A DNA stretch of 64,000 nucleotides from Bin55 sp028819195 (GCA_028819195.1 JAPPMF010000009.1:248001-312000); one strand, 5' to 3'; counted from the stretch's first letter, positions 1 through 9,238 are shown. The notes: a model not told the origin generated them from the sequence alone. Program-made: numbers and translations.

Positions 1-130
1 CCAATTCTTTTAACCATACAAAACGCTGTTCGTTACGTTCGCCGATTTCAAACAGTGATTCAAGTTGTTGTTTTAATTGATCGTTGGTGTCTTCCAATAG
101 TGAAAGACGGCGTGAAATGACTGTGGACAT
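1..130 (-). CDS. DUF484 family protein, N-terminal fragment (cut by window edge)
   Basis: Reading the minus strand from the ATG at 128-130 gives an uninterrupted frame to the window edge, about 43 residues beginning MSTVISRRLSLLEDTND. The start is rich in charged and Gln residues and looks like the coiled N-terminus of DUF484 proteins. The call rests mainly on position: in gammaproteobacteria a DUF484 gene commonly follows dapF and precedes xerC, and here it lies 85 bases downstream of dapF on the same strand. The function of the family is not settled; it resembles GAF-type sensory domains. Only the N-terminus is visible, so the assignment is moderate. Confidence 0.6.
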   Translation of the reverse strand, partial: MSTVISRRLSLLEDTNDQLKQQLESLFEIGERNEQRFVWLKEL

Positions 131-215
131 CGTGTCCCCTTTTTGAGCTATCAATCCATGACTATAGAAACTGAACTAGAACTAAGATTCGAATCTTAGC
201 TGTATTGACGTTATT

Positions 216-1064
216 CTATAAGAAAAACCTACCTTCGTGAGTTGTTCTTGCCACCGCGGTCAAGTAAATTGGTTTATCTGAGCCCTCCCAATCGACTTGG
301 ACTGAGCCTCCTACCATGCGCATTTCCACGCTATTACAGAAAAAACCGTTGCGTTTGCCTGCGGCCATTGCAGCGACAGCGCCCGTGCCGCACGCGTAAG
401 TCAGATCAGAGACTCCTCTTTCGTAAACGAGTAAATACCCCAAGGAATCACTCTTACACTCGAGAAACTCTACGTTGACCGAGTCTGGAAATTTGGGATC
501 GGCTTGGATTTCCTCACCGATGCGTTCGACATCAAGTGCATCTACATGCTCGGTTATTAGGACAACATGCAGATTACCAATCGAAACAATCATTGAGTCG
601 ATGGCAGGGTAGTGACGATCAAAAGTTTTGTGTCGGTACTCAGTAAATCGGCTATATTCTGATGGTCCAGGCTTCAGTACCGGTGGTGGAAACTCGATTG
701 AAATATTTTGGTTTTTTGAGTCAGATGGTCTAGCTGTAACTGATCCACTCGCGGAGATGATTTGTAACTGCTCGACACGTTTGTCAATGTGGTTGAGATA
801 GAGTTGGCTGATCGCGATGCACCCGTTTCCACATTGACTCGCTTCTGAACCATCGTCATTGAAAATGGTTAATTTAAGCGTGTTAGGTGATTCGGCGATT
901 TCTTCATAGATGAGTAACTGGTCAAAGCCTACACCAAATCGCCGATTACCAATTAGTTGGATCTCCTCGCGCGTGAGACTGCGTTTGCAATCGTTTGCTT
1001 CTACAACTACAAAGTCGTTTCCATTCACTTCCATTTTGGTGTATGGGCAACTAATGTCAGTCAT
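216..1064 (-). CDS. dapF: Diaminopimelate epimerase
   Basis: This cytoplasmic enzyme interconverts LL- and meso-diaminopimelate, feeding lysine and peptidoglycan synthesis. The 282 residues match the usual length of 270-280. The NGNDF motif is at residues 14-18. The two catalytic cysteines are Cys78 (in SQCGNGC) and Cys225 (in YACGTGA), with the YERG stretch just before the second. The start codon overlaps the end of lysA by 8 bases, so the two are probably translationally coupled in an lptM-lysA-dapF-DUF484 operon. Nothing is missing from the active site. Confidence 0.97.
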   Translation of the reverse strand: MTDISCPYTKMEVNGNDFVVVEANDCKRSLTREEIQLIGNRRFGVGFDQLLIYEEIAESPNTLKLTIFNDDGSEASQCGNGCIAISQLYLNHIDKRVEQLQIISASGSVTARPSDSKNQNISIEFPPPVLKPGPSEYSRFTEYRHKTFDRHYPAIDSMIVSIGNLHVVLITEHVDALDVERIGEEIQADPKFPDSVNVEFLECKSDSLGYLLVYERGVSDLTYACGTGAVAAMAAGKRNGFFCNSVEMRMVGGSVQVDWEGSDKPIYLTAVARTTHEGRFFL

Positions 1065-2316
1065 GGATTTTTACTTTCTCGAGTTTGCACAAGTCGCTGA
1101 TCGTTTCCCGTTCGCGAACAATGTGAATATCACCATTTTCAATGAGAAGTTCGGCAATTCGGGGGCGTGTGTTATAGTTGGAACTCAATGAAAAGCCATA
1201 GGCACCGACATCTTCAAGTACTAGAAGATCGTCAGCTTCTACAGTAAGCATTGTGTCCGTACAGAAGACATCAGTAGATTCGCAAATTGGTCCAGCTATG
1301 CTAATTTTTGTTGGTTTGGACCGTTTTGAAGTAACTGATCTTACGCTAGGTTTTGCATCGTAGAGCATTGGTCGCATGAAATCATTCATTCCAGCATCTA
1401 CGATAGCATAAGTTGGTCGATCTTCAACAGAGTTTTCTTTAACGTACTCAACCCTCATGATGAGGATACCAGCTTGACCCACAATAAAGCGTCCAGGTTC
1501 AATGTGAACAGTAAAGTTTCGACCTTGTAAAGTATGTCGAAGCGTCTTCCCAAGTTCCTCAAATAAGAATCCTTCCGATTCTTGGTTTGGAATTGCAAAA
1601 CCGCCACCAAGGTTTAGATGCTGCACGGGAAAATTTGCTGAAAGAAGACGATCTGCTACATCAAGTATGACTGTTAACGCTTGGCAATAGGGTTGAATTG
1701 TGTGGATCTCCGAACCTAAATGAAACGAAATCCCGGTTAAGGTAAGATGACGATTTCCGGCAATCAGTTTGATGCTATGGTCGATTTCATCGGGTAACAT
1801 ACCGAATTTACTGGTACTGTTTGCAGTTGAGATGTTGTGGTGGGATTTGATCGCCACAGAAGGGTTAATTCGTAGCGCGATCTTCGTATCAATCACATTG
1901 AGTTGGTTCGCAATTTGAATCAAACGAACTAGTTCAGCGTTACTCTCGATATTGATACATCCAACCCCGACCTTGAGAGCAAAACTCAACTCGTCAAGAC
2001 TTTTACCGACACCGGAAAACACTACTTTTGATGGATCGCAACCGACTTGCAGAACTTTGCTAAGTTCGCCTTCTGAAACTACATCGAAACCAATCTCATG
2101 TTTTTCGAGTCTATGCAGGATCGCGAGGTTTGAATTCGCTTTGACAGCGTAGTGAATGTGAAGGTTGAGAGGGGCTAAATCGCGTTGGATGGTCGCTAAT
2201 TGTTGCGCGATGGAAGACCACGAGTAAACATAGACTGGCGTGCCAACTAGTTCAGCAAGGGCTACTACATCAACCCCGTCAAATGTCAACTTCCCTCGTG
2301 TTTGGTAAAAACTCAT
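1057..2316 (-). CDS. lysA: Diaminopimelate decarboxylase
   Basis: This PLP enzyme catalyses the last lysine step, meso-diaminopimelate to L-lysine and CO2. The 419 residues match the family. The PLP lysine is Lys59 in HYAVKAN; the HLGSEI stretch and the GGGF phosphate-binding loop are present; Cys345 in the CESTDVF motif contributes to the second active site of the dimer. The start lies inside the end of lptM (38 bases of overlap in another frame) and no strong ribosome binding site is seen, so translation probably depends on coupling. It overlaps dapF by 8 bases at its 3' end. Confidence 0.97.
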   Translation of the reverse strand: MSFYQTRGKLTFDGVDVVALAELVGTPVYVYSWSSIAQQLATIQRDLAPLNLHIHYAVKANSNLAILHRLEKHEIGFDVVSEGELSKVLQVGCDPSKVVFSGVGKSLDELSFALKVGVGCINIESNAELVRLIQIANQLNVIDTKIALRINPSVAIKSHHNISTANSTSKFGMLPDEIDHSIKLIAGNRHLTLTGISFHLGSEIHTIQPYCQALTVILDVADRLLSANFPVQHLNLGGGFAIPNQESEGFLFEELGKTLRHTLQGRNFTVHIEPGRFIVGQAGILIMRVEYVKENSVEDRPTYAIVDAGMNDFMRPMLYDAKPSVRSVTSKRSKPTKISIAGPICESTDVFCTDTMLTVEADDLLVLEDVGAYGFSLSSNYNTRPRIAELLIENGDIHIVRERETISDLCKLEKVKIHD

Positions 2317-2440
2317 TTTGAATTAGCGTTTCCTCGGGTGTCGGAGGTAATTCAAGTGGTCCCTTCAATCCGCAGCCGGTAATACACATACTGCCGATCA
2401 GAATCAATACCACTAGAGTCAATTTAACGCAGTAATTCAT
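2279..2440 (-). CDS. lptM: LptM-type small lipoprotein (YifL family)
   Basis: A 53-residue frame on the minus strand starts at the ATG at 2438-2440 and ends at a TGA inside lysA. It opens with a short basic/hydrophobic signal (MNYCVKLTLVVLILIG), then a lipobox ending at Cys23, and immediately after it GLKGPLELPP, the signature of LptM. In E. coli LptM assists oxidative maturation of the LptDE lipopolysaccharide translocon. The position directly upstream of lysA and dapF is the conserved gammaproteobacterial arrangement. The gene is small and overlaps lysA, so automatic annotation easily misses it. Confidence 0.88.
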   Translation of the reverse strand: MNYCVKLTLVVLILIGSMCITGCGLKGPLELPPTPEETLIQNEFLPNTREVDI

Positions 2441-2902
2441 CTTTCGAAATATCTCAGTGCAGTTGTGGATTTGATTTTAATGTTTAGTAATTCCTCTAGC
2501 TGTAAGGTTTGACCATAGCATCAGACATTCGTTGTTGTGATTGACTTCTGTCTGAGCGCGACACGGATAATACATTAAATTTTCTGATGCGAACTAACCA
2601 AAACTAAGTGAAATGACTGCAACGTCGTCTTTTATCATGGTATATAACAGATGCAACGACAAAACCCACTTGCGTTCACTCGCTTTCTCGCGGCAATTGT
2701 GAACTTCGTGACTATGGTAAATGACGCGCAAATGGCACGAACGACAGTGCCTGACTACTTCGATGGTATGGAGATTCTGCCATTCAGTGAGATTCTTAAC
2801 TGACTTCGGGATACTACTACGAATAGGACCAGATTCTTCCGGTCCAAAAAATTGGCACTCCACAAGCGTTCATTAAAATAACCATGATTTTTTGGAGATA
2901 TT
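2441..2902. other. Intergenic region between lptM and trxA
   Basis: About 460 bases separate divergent lptM and trxA and must hold promoters for both. I see no convincing gene. Short open frames exist on both strands (for example a 50-codon plus-strand frame from 2651), but none has a ribosome binding site or a recognisable product. I could not identify a clear promoter pair. The trxA ribosome binding site GGAG lies just before its start. Confidence 0.5.
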
Positions 2903-3229
2903 ATGAGTACTGAAATCACAAATGTGTCCGATGCTGATTGGGACAATGAGGTCCTACAATCAGGAATACCAGTCTTGGTGGATTATTTTGCGAAGTGGTG
3001 TGGCCCGTGTAAACTAATCGCGCCTATCCTAGAAGAAGTTGCAGAAACGTACAAAGACAAAGTCAAAGTTTGTAAGTTAGACATCGACGAGAACCCCGAA
3101 GTTACTCTCAAGTACAGTGTTCGTAGCGTCCCGACCTTAATGCTTTTTCAGGACGGACAAGTTGAAGCGACCAAAGTTGGTGCCCTATCGAAACATCAAC
3201 TTGAAGCTTTCCTAGATATGAATGTCTAG
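2903..3229 (+). CDS. trxA: Thioredoxin
   Basis: This small cytoplasmic disulfide reductase serves ribonucleotide reductase, MsrA and many others. The 108 residues equal the E. coli protein in length. The active site WCGPCK puts the redox cysteines at 33 and 36; the cis-proline loop RSVPTLMLF and the GALSK turn are present. A GGAG ribosome binding site precedes the ATG. It lies upstream of rho on the same strand, the usual trxA-rho order, though 446 bases apart here. Confidence 0.97.
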   Translation: MSTEITNVSDADWDNEVLQSGIPVLVDYFAKWCGPCKLIAPILEEVAETYKDKVKVCKLDIDENPEVTLKYSVRSVPTLMLFQDGQVEATKVGALSKHQLEAFLDMNV

Positions 3230-3675
3230 ATTCCGTTGGCTGAATCGTTTTCGCTCCGAATAAAGCTTGAATGACAGCCCGTTCTTCGGGTGGGGGACAG
3301 AATCGAAAACATTCGAAAATACAAAACAGAGATAGATTCAAAACCCTTTGCAATTTTTAAAGAACTTGCAGATTTCTGCAAAATCACACAAAATTAGATA
3401 GAATAAACTCTCAACATTCCGCTAGCATACCGTTTAGTCTAGTGTAATACGGATTAAAACAGACGACGGTACGGCTTGTCTAACTTCATGGATCAAGCTA
3501 GCTAGATTCCCAAAATTACAAGTACATTTGAGTATCAAACGATCGACTATCCGTTACACGACAGCGTCCTTGTTAGGTTTAACGTAATCTATTCACATCT
3601 TGAACGTAACAGGATTTTTATACAATTTGTATTCCACCGGGTTTACGATCCTTAGTAAACCCACTAACTCCACCA
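3230..3675. other. trxA-rho intergenic region with a palindrome
   Basis: No gene is visible in these 446 bases. A perfect 7+7 inverted repeat, TTGCAGA-TT-TCTGCAA, lies at 3366-3381. Eighteen bases downstream of it is TAGAAT (3399-3404), a possible -10 box with only a weak -35 (CTGCAA, 3376-3381, spacer 17). Long leaders before rho are known from autoregulated rho genes, but that reading is inference. A small CCCG/CGGG hairpin near 3280 may help end trxA transcription; it is weak. Confidence 0.35.
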
Positions 3676-4992
3676 ATGAGTAACACCATGACTCAACCCC
3701 ACGCTGAACCAATTTATCTTTCCGAATTAAAACGTTGTCCAACTCCAGAGCTAGTTGAACTAGCAGTTGGAATTGGCATTGAAAATGTCAATCGAGCTCG
3801 TAAACAAGATATCATCACACAGATCATTCGCAAGCAATTTAAGAGTGGAATCGAGGTATTTGGCGATGGGACTTTGGAAATCTTAAACGACGGATTTGGT
3901 TTTCTACGTTCGCCGTATTCAAGTTATCTGGCAGGACCAGACGACATATACGTCTCACAAACACAAATCAGACGTTTCAATCTTCGAACCGGAGACAGTG
4001 TTTCGGGTAAAGTGAGAGCACCCAAAAATGGTGAACGTTACTTTGCATTGCTCAAAATCAATGAAATCAACAACACTCCCACGGAAGGCAAGAAAAAACA
4101 TCGGCAATTACTCTTCGAAAATCTTACACCGACATTTCCAGATGTTCGCTATACCCTTGAACGTGGTAATGGCAGCACGGAGGATCTTTCGGGTCGGATT
4201 ATCGACTTGATCGCACCCATCGGTAAAGGACAGCGGGCGTTAATCGTATCACCGCCAAAAGCCGGTAAGACTCTAATGCTACAAGCGATAGCACAAGCTA
4301 TTGCAGCGAACTATCCCGAAGTAACTCTAATCGTGTTACTAATTGATGAACGGCCAGAAGAAGTCACCGAAATGAAACGTTTGGTGAGAGGTGAAGTGAT
4401 TGCTAGTACGTTTGACGAACCGGCAACACGACACGTACAAGTCTCGGAAATGGTAATCGAAAAAGCCAAGCGTTTGGTCGAGCAAAAAAAGGACGTTGTG
4501 ATTCTGTTAGATTCCATCACACGTTTAGCAAGAGCGTACAACAATACCGTACCGTCGAGCGGCAAGGTATTGACTGGAGGGGTTGATGCCAATGCTTTAG
4601 CACAACCTAAAAGATTTTTTGGCGCAGCGCGGAATTTTCTCGAAGGTGGTAGTCTATCCATTGTCGCAACTGCACTAGTCGATACGGGCTCACGTATGGA
4701 TGAAGTGATTTACGAGGAATTCAAAGGTACAGGGAATCAAGAGATTCACTTGGAACGGCATATTGCAGAAAAACGTATTTATCCCGCGATTAATATTCGC
4801 CGTTCTGCGACTCGCCGGGAAGAACGTTTGATGAGCGAAGATGATTTACAGCGAGTATGGATTCTGCGAAAGTTTTTACACGAAATGGAAGATTTAGATG
4901 CCATCGAATTTTTACTTGATCATCTAAAGAAAACCCAAACGAATGTGGAATTCTTCAACTCGATGAAATCCGCAGACGCGATCAAGAATTAG
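3676..4992 (+). CDS. rho: Transcription termination factor Rho
   Basis: Rho is a hexameric RNA-dependent ATPase that ends transcription. The 438 residues are slightly longer than E. coli Rho (419), the excess lying at the N-terminus. In order: the helical Rho_N domain, the cold-shock-like RNA-binding domain with the near-invariant GFGFLRS and SYLAGPDDIYVS segments, and the RecA-type ATPase domain with Walker A PPKAGKT around residues 193-199, the Walker B VILLDS and the Q-loop region LTGGVDANAL. An alternative ATG lies four codons in; neither start has a clear ribosome binding site. Confidence 0.97.
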   Translation: MSNTMTQPHAEPIYLSELKRCPTPELVELAVGIGIENVNRARKQDIITQIIRKQFKSGIEVFGDGTLEILNDGFGFLRSPYSSYLAGPDDIYVSQTQIRRFNLRTGDSVSGKVRAPKNGERYFALLKINEINNTPTEGKKKHRQLLFENLTPTFPDVRYTLERGNGSTEDLSGRIIDLIAPIGKGQRALIVSPPKAGKTLMLQAIAQAIAANYPEVTLIVLLIDERPEEVTEMKRLVRGEVIASTFDEPATRHVQVSEMVIEKAKRLVEQKKDVVILLDSITRLARAYNNTVPSSGKVLTGGVDANALAQPKRFFGAARNFLEGGSLSIVATALVDTGSRMDEVIYEEFKGTGNQEIHLERHIAEKRIYPAINIRRSATRREERLMSEDDLQRVWILRKFLHEMEDLDAIEFLLDHLKKTQTNVEFFNSMKSADAIKN

Positions 4993-5025
4993 TCGACTCT
5001 TATTACTTTCTTGAGCTAAGCTAGT

Positions 5026-5709
5026 TTAGCTGAGTCGTTGAATCGCTTGCAAAACCGAAACGTCGCTAGCATCAGTCGAAAGCTCAACAATCTCAAATCC
5101 CTGTAGTCTTGCCTGAGTTGCTATCCGCTCTGAGGGTACAACCAGTTTTATCGGTAAACAAAAATGTTGCGGTTGGCTTTTTATCGCGCTCTGAACTGGA
5201 TCCAGACAAGCCGCATTTAATACCAAGATGGTATCGATCATTTTTTTGAAAATTGGAATTGGCCGCAACCCGCGTTCGTAAACATGCCAGTACTGAACTT
5301 GAAACCCCTCCCTACTTAGCCAATGCGCTAAATCTTCGCGACCAGACTTCCCGGTTACCAAAGTGATTGTTTGAGGGGGACGGTATTGTTTGCGTACGAA
5401 TTCAAATAGACCTTCTGACGAAGCAATTCGTGGTTTTTCAGCCGTGACTCCATGTTGCTTTAGTGCTAAAGTTGTACTAGTACCAATTCCGATACAGGGT
5501 TTAGACCGATCCCAACTATACTCTATTGAATGTTCAACCGCGGGCACCGAAAGAAAAATCCATAGATCGGTTGAGATCGTAGGAACCGATTGTGACAACG
5601 GTACTATGTCAAATATTGGCGCGACCACAATATCGAAACCATGTTGCCGAAGTAACTCACCCAGGCGATTTGCACCGGGCATCGTTCTGGTAATCCATAT
5701 AGTCTTCAA
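5026..5709 (-). CDS. hemD: Uroporphyrinogen-III synthase
   Basis: HemD closes and isomerises hydroxymethylbilane to uroporphyrinogen III. Sequence conservation in this family is low; recognisable parts are the N-terminal ITRTMPGANRL segment, the VTGKSGR loop near the middle, and the overall two-lobe alpha/beta pattern. The 227 residues are slightly short of the usual 240-260. The strongest support is context: it overlaps hemC by 4 bases and follows hemB-hemC. No hemX or hemY follows; the neighbour is convergent rho, with a 33-base gap that contains a GAGTC/AGCTAA inverted repeat. Confidence 0.88.
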   Translation of the reverse strand: MKTIWITRTMPGANRLGELLRQHGFDIVVAPIFDIVPLSQSVPTISTDLWIFLSVPAVEHSIEYSWDRSKPCIGIGTSTTLALKQHGVTAEKPRIASSEGLFEFVRKQYRPPQTITLVTGKSGREDLAHWLSREGFQVQYWHVYERGLRPIPIFKKMIDTILVLNAACLDPVQSAIKSQPQHFCLPIKLVVPSERIATQARLQGFEIVELSTDASDVSVLQAIQRLS

Positions 5710-6602
5710 TTGAGCAGTTTTTCAACTCCAGCTTTGTCCAGTTGTTCAATGGCTCGGTTGGTCAATTCCAGAGGATTCATGCCTTCTAATTGAAGTTGAA
5801 TAGCATGGGATCCAGCGGTATCTAATACCAGGCAATGTAGTACACAACCCGAAGCTTGAATATCGCAATATATTCCAATGGGTACGTTACACCCAATACC
5901 TAAGATTTCGACAATCTTTCGTTCGCACGTCGCCGCGAGTTGTACCTGTTCAATTTGTAACTTCGTTACTATGGATTGCACGTATTCGTCACCTTCGCGG
6001 ACTTCAGCAGCTATTACTCCCTGACAGGGAGCGGGTACAAAAACTGTGGGATCTAATCTTTGCCCAATGCGGCCGCTCAGATTTAATCGGTCTAAACCGG
6101 CGGACGCCAATATGAGCGCATCATACTCTGCATTATCGAGTTTCTGTATGCGCGTATCGACATTTCCTCGAATGGGGAAGATATTGGTTTGCTTCAAAAA
6201 AAACGTCAAACTCGCCTGTCGACGGAGACTGGAGGTACCAATCTTCGATTCGATGGGTAAATCTAAAAGACTACTAGCACCTACGAGTGCATCGCGCGGG
6301 TCAGCGCGCGTAAGGACGGGATAGATTACATGCCTATCGGACGCGCTCGCCGGTAAGTCTTTTAAACTGTGAACAGCTATATCAGCTTGTTCTTGGACGA
6401 GTGCATCTTCTAGAGTTCGTATGAAATCACGTTTATCAGCGATTGAAACCTTTTCTGATTGGGTACGGTCCCCGGCAGTAGTTATCCCCGTAAGCTCGAC
6501 CTCACAATCGGGATGGACTTCAAGAATTCGCCGTTGAACGAGACTAGCTTGTATCCATGCAAGTTTGCTTTTGCGAGTAACAATACGAAGTCTTCGCTTC
6601 AT
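5706..6602 (-). CDS. hemC: Hydroxymethylbilane synthase (porphobilinogen deaminase)
   Basis: HemC polymerises four porphobilinogens into hydroxymethylbilane on a covalently bound dipyrromethane cofactor. The 298 residues are near the usual 310. Asp82 in HSLKDLP is the catalytic aspartate, the GTSSLRRQ segment binds substrate carboxylates, and Cys238 in GIGCNVPIG is the cofactor attachment residue. One base separates it from hemB and 4 bases overlap hemD, so hemB-hemC-hemD is almost certainly one transcript. Confidence 0.96.
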   Translation of the reverse strand: MKRRLRIVTRKSKLAWIQASLVQRRILEVHPDCEVELTGITTAGDRTQSEKVSIADKRDFIRTLEDALVQEQADIAVHSLKDLPASASDRHVIYPVLTRADPRDALVGASSLLDLPIESKIGTSSLRRQASLTFFLKQTNIFPIRGNVDTRIQKLDNAEYDALILASAGLDRLNLSGRIGQRLDPTVFVPAPCQGVIAAEVREGDEYVQSIVTKLQIEQVQLAATCERKIVEILGIGCNVPIGIYCDIQASGCVLHCLVLDTAGSHAIQLQLEGMNPLELTNRAIEQLDKAGVEKLLN

Positions 6603-6603
6603 C

Positions 6604-7617
6604 TCAAGTATTGGTTTTCAGATATTCGGCAACATACTTGCCAAAGTAGGTAAGAATACCGTCTGCGCCAGCTCGTTTACAACATAAGAGTGATTCAAAA
6701 ATAACCTGTTCGTCGAGCCAACCGTTGGTAATTGCAGCCCTGTGCATGCTGTATTCACCACTGACTTGGTACACAAACGTAGGCATCTTAAATCTTTGCT
6801 TTACGGTGTGTACTACATCGAGATACGGCATGCCTGGTTTGACCATGACCATATCAGCACCTTCGTCGATGTCGAGTGCTACCTCTCGAAGTGCTTCATT
6901 TGCATTTGCAGGATCCATCTGGTAGGTTCGTTTATCGCTTTTTCCAAGAGATTTACTAGAGCCAACGGCGTCTCTAAATGGCCCATAGTAGGAAGAGGCA
7001 TACTTTGCAGCGTAGGCGAGAATCTTGGTATTCTGGTAAGCAAATTTTTCTAAATTCTCACGAATTTTTTTAATCCGACCATCCATCATATCCGAAGGCG
7101 CAATCACATCACTTCCAGCTTCGGCACACACTAATGCTTGATCGATTAACACTAGAATCGATTCGTCGTTGAGTATATTTCCATTCTCATCAATAACGCC
7201 GTCTTGTCCGTGCGTCGTATACGGGTCTAGTGCAGCGTCGGTAATAACTCCCATTTCAGGATTGGCTGCCTTGACTGTACGAATAGCTTTGGGAATCAAA
7301 CCGTTCGGGTTGGTTGCTTCGATACCATTGGTGTCTTTGAGTGATTCGTCGATATTTGGGAACAAAGCGATTGCCGGTAACGCTAAATTAGACAGGGTGT
7401 CGATTTCACGTGTTAACTCGTCCAAAGTCAAACGTTCAACACCTGGCATCGAGTCAATTGGTTCGCGACGACTTTTACCATCGATCACAAAGATTGGATA
7501 AATGAGATCATCGACTGTGATTTGGTTTTCTCTTACTAGACGCCGGATAAAGTCGTGTGAGCGATTTCTTCTGAGACGAATCGATGGAAACTGTGCAGCC
7601 ATTTTTGCTGTGCTCAT
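6604..7617 (-). CDS. hemB: Delta-aminolevulinic acid dehydratase (porphobilinogen synthase)
   Basis: HemB condenses two 5-aminolevulinate molecules to porphobilinogen. The 337 residues fit the family. Both Schiff-base lysines are visible, in KYASSYYGPFRDA and in VMVKPGMPYLD. The metal-site segment reads DAALDPYTTHGQDG: the three cysteines of zinc enzymes are replaced by Ala/Asp-type residues, as in the magnesium-responsive class of Pseudomonas and plants. It is the first gene of hemB-hemC-hemD. In E. coli hemB is not linked to hemCD. Confidence 0.96.
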   Translation of the reverse strand: MSTAKMAAQFPSIRLRRNRSHDFIRRLVRENQITVDDLIYPIFVIDGKSRREPIDSMPGVERLTLDELTREIDTLSNLALPAIALFPNIDESLKDTNGIEATNPNGLIPKAIRTVKAANPEMGVITDAALDPYTTHGQDGVIDENGNILNDESILVLIDQALVCAEAGSDVIAPSDMMDGRIKKIRENLEKFAYQNTKILAYAAKYASSYYGPFRDAVGSSKSLGKSDKRTYQMDPANANEALREVALDIDEGADMVMVKPGMPYLDVVHTVKQRFKMPTFVYQVSGEYSMHRAAITNGWLDEQVIFESLLCCKRAGADGILTYFGKYVAEYLKTNT

Positions 7618-7716
7618 TATTAAAGTGTTCTGAATATTCTAGATTTCAAAGATTTAAACACTGAGGTGAGCATGAGTTTTTTGTTATACAATGAATCGTT
7701 ACCTCAGGAAAACTAG

Positions 7717-9141
7717 ATGACAAAGTTCGATTACAACTTGATTGTACTAGGTGGTGGAAGCGCCGGCTTGATTGCTTCAATGGTCGGAGCACAAGCTCGG
7801 GCTAAAGTACTTTTAGTTGAACAAGATAGACTCGGCGGAGACTGTCTCTACACCGGCTGCATACCTAGCAAAACATTGCTTGCATCAGCTCGAGTTGCCC
7901 ACATAGTTAAACATGCTAAGGAGTTTGGTGTCAGTACAACCGCTCAAGAGATTGACTACGAGCGGATCATGGAGCGCATTCGTGCCGTGATCAAATCTAT
8001 TGAACCGAAGGATTCAATTGAGCGGTTTTCACGACTCGGTGTCGAATGTGTAGTTGGACAAGCGCAGATTGTGGACCCACATACGGTAGTAGTAAATGAT
8101 CGACATTACAGTGGTCGCAGTATTCTGATAGCAACGGGATCAAAACCGAAGATTCCAAACATCCAAGGTCTTGATAAAAGCAATTATGTAACCTCCGATA
8201 CGATTTGGAATATGGAATCGCTCCCGCGGAAACTGATGATTGTAGGAGGAGGGGCAGTTGGTTGTGAGTTAGGGCAAGCGTATGCGCGGCTAGGCAGTTC
8301 CGTTACTCTTGTGGAAGCGGCTGATCGAATACTCCCGCAGGCCGATCGTGAAGTGTCAGACCTTATAACGAGTTTGTTTGAAGCCGAAGGACTTGATTTA
8401 GTTACAAACGTAAAAATCGAAAATTGTTCGTCTCGAAGTGTGGTGTTTCAAAGTAATGGAATAACCAAAGAGTTTAACTTTGATCAACTTCTCATCGCGA
8501 CTGGTCGAACCCCTGTTGTACATGGATTCGGATTGGACGATTTAGGTGTTGAACTGAATCGGCATGGAGGACTTAAAGTTAATCAGTACCTTCGTACCAG
8601 TGTTCCATCAATCTATGCTTGTGGCGACGTGCTCGGTGCTAATTTCTTCACTCATGTTGCTGGTCAGCAAGGTTGGTTTGCCAGCATGAACGCATTGATT
8701 CGACCATTTTGGAAATTTAAATTCAATGATGAAGTAATTCCTTCAGCGGTGTTTACCGATCCGGAAATTGCTAGTGTGGGTATCAATGAATCCCAAGCCA
8801 TTGTTCGTGAAATCCCGTATACCGCAACTGTCTCCCCATTGAGTGAGTTCGATCGCGCCCTCACCGAAAGTCGAACAGAAGGATTTGTCAAATTACTCAC
8901 GGTTCCAGGTCGGGACCGATTGCTTGGAGCTATCATTGTCAGCCAACATGCTGGTGAACTCATCGCTAGTTGTGTGAATGCTATGACTCGAGGATACGGT
9001 ACCAATACCATTCTGTCAACCATTCATACCTATCCAACTTGGACCGAAGCGCTTCGAAACACAACGGGTCAGTTACGCCGACAATCCGCACCAGAATTCT
9101 TATTGAAGATATCTGAGCGTATCAATCGTTGGTTACGATAG
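7717..9141 (+). CDS. Pyridine nucleotide-disulfide oxidoreductase (lipoamide dehydrogenase/mercuric reductase-like)
   Basis: This FAD flavoprotein has 474 residues. It shows an N-terminal FAD dinucleotide fold (VLGGGSAGL at 10-18), redox cysteines Cys43 and Cys48 in GGDCLYTGCIPSK, a second Rossmann motif VGGGAVGCELGQ for NAD(P)H, the ATG stretches, and the FAD contact YACGDVLG. Near the C-terminus HTYPTWTEA takes the place of the catalytic HPT..E of dihydrolipoyl dehydrogenases. That form, with an extra residue, is common in mercuric-reductase-like proteins of unknown substrate. There is no MerA heavy-metal domain and no neighbouring E2 subunit or mer gene, so the substrate is undetermined. 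Confidence 0.85.
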   Translation: MTKFDYNLIVLGGGSAGLIASMVGAQARAKVLLVEQDRLGGDCLYTGCIPSKTLLASARVAHIVKHAKEFGVSTTAQEIDYERIMERIRAVIKSIEPKDSIERFSRLGVECVVGQAQIVDPHTVVVNDRHYSGRSILIATGSKPKIPNIQGLDKSNYVTSDTIWNMESLPRKLMIVGGGAVGCELGQAYARLGSSVTLVEAADRILPQADREVSDLITSLFEAEGLDLVTNVKIENCSSRSVVFQSNGITKEFNFDQLLIATGRTPVVHGFGLDDLGVELNRHGGLKVNQYLRTSVPSIYACGDVLGANFFTHVAGQQGWFASMNALIRPFWKFKFNDEVIPSAVFTDPEIASVGINESQAIVREIPYTATVSPLSEFDRALTESRTEGFVKLLTVPGRDRLLGAIIVSQHAGELIASCVNAMTRGYGTNTILSTIHTYPTWTEALRNTTGQLRRQSAPEFLLKISERINRWLR

Positions 9142-9238
9142 TTTTATGAAAATTCGGAGAATCAATTTAGAATATCTATCAGTTTCGAATCGATCGAAGT
9201 GCCTTGCAAGTGTGACCCGCTATACGAGGACTATGATG

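Noticed and set aside
2651..2803. 50-codon plus-strand frame upstream of trxA, starting MQRQNPLAFTRFLAAIV
   Set aside because: There is no ribosome binding site and no recognisable family; the stretch is also open on the minus strand, so it looks like chance.
2594..2863. 89-codon minus-strand frame with several Cys and His residues
   Set aside because: It lies in a presumed divergent promoter region, has no ribosome binding site and no coherent domain pattern.
7717..9141. Reading the flavoprotein as a true mercuric reductase or dihydrolipoyl dehydrogenase
   Set aside because: There is no heavy-metal domain, no mer genes, no E1/E2 partner, and the C-terminal catalytic segment differs from the canonical HPT form.
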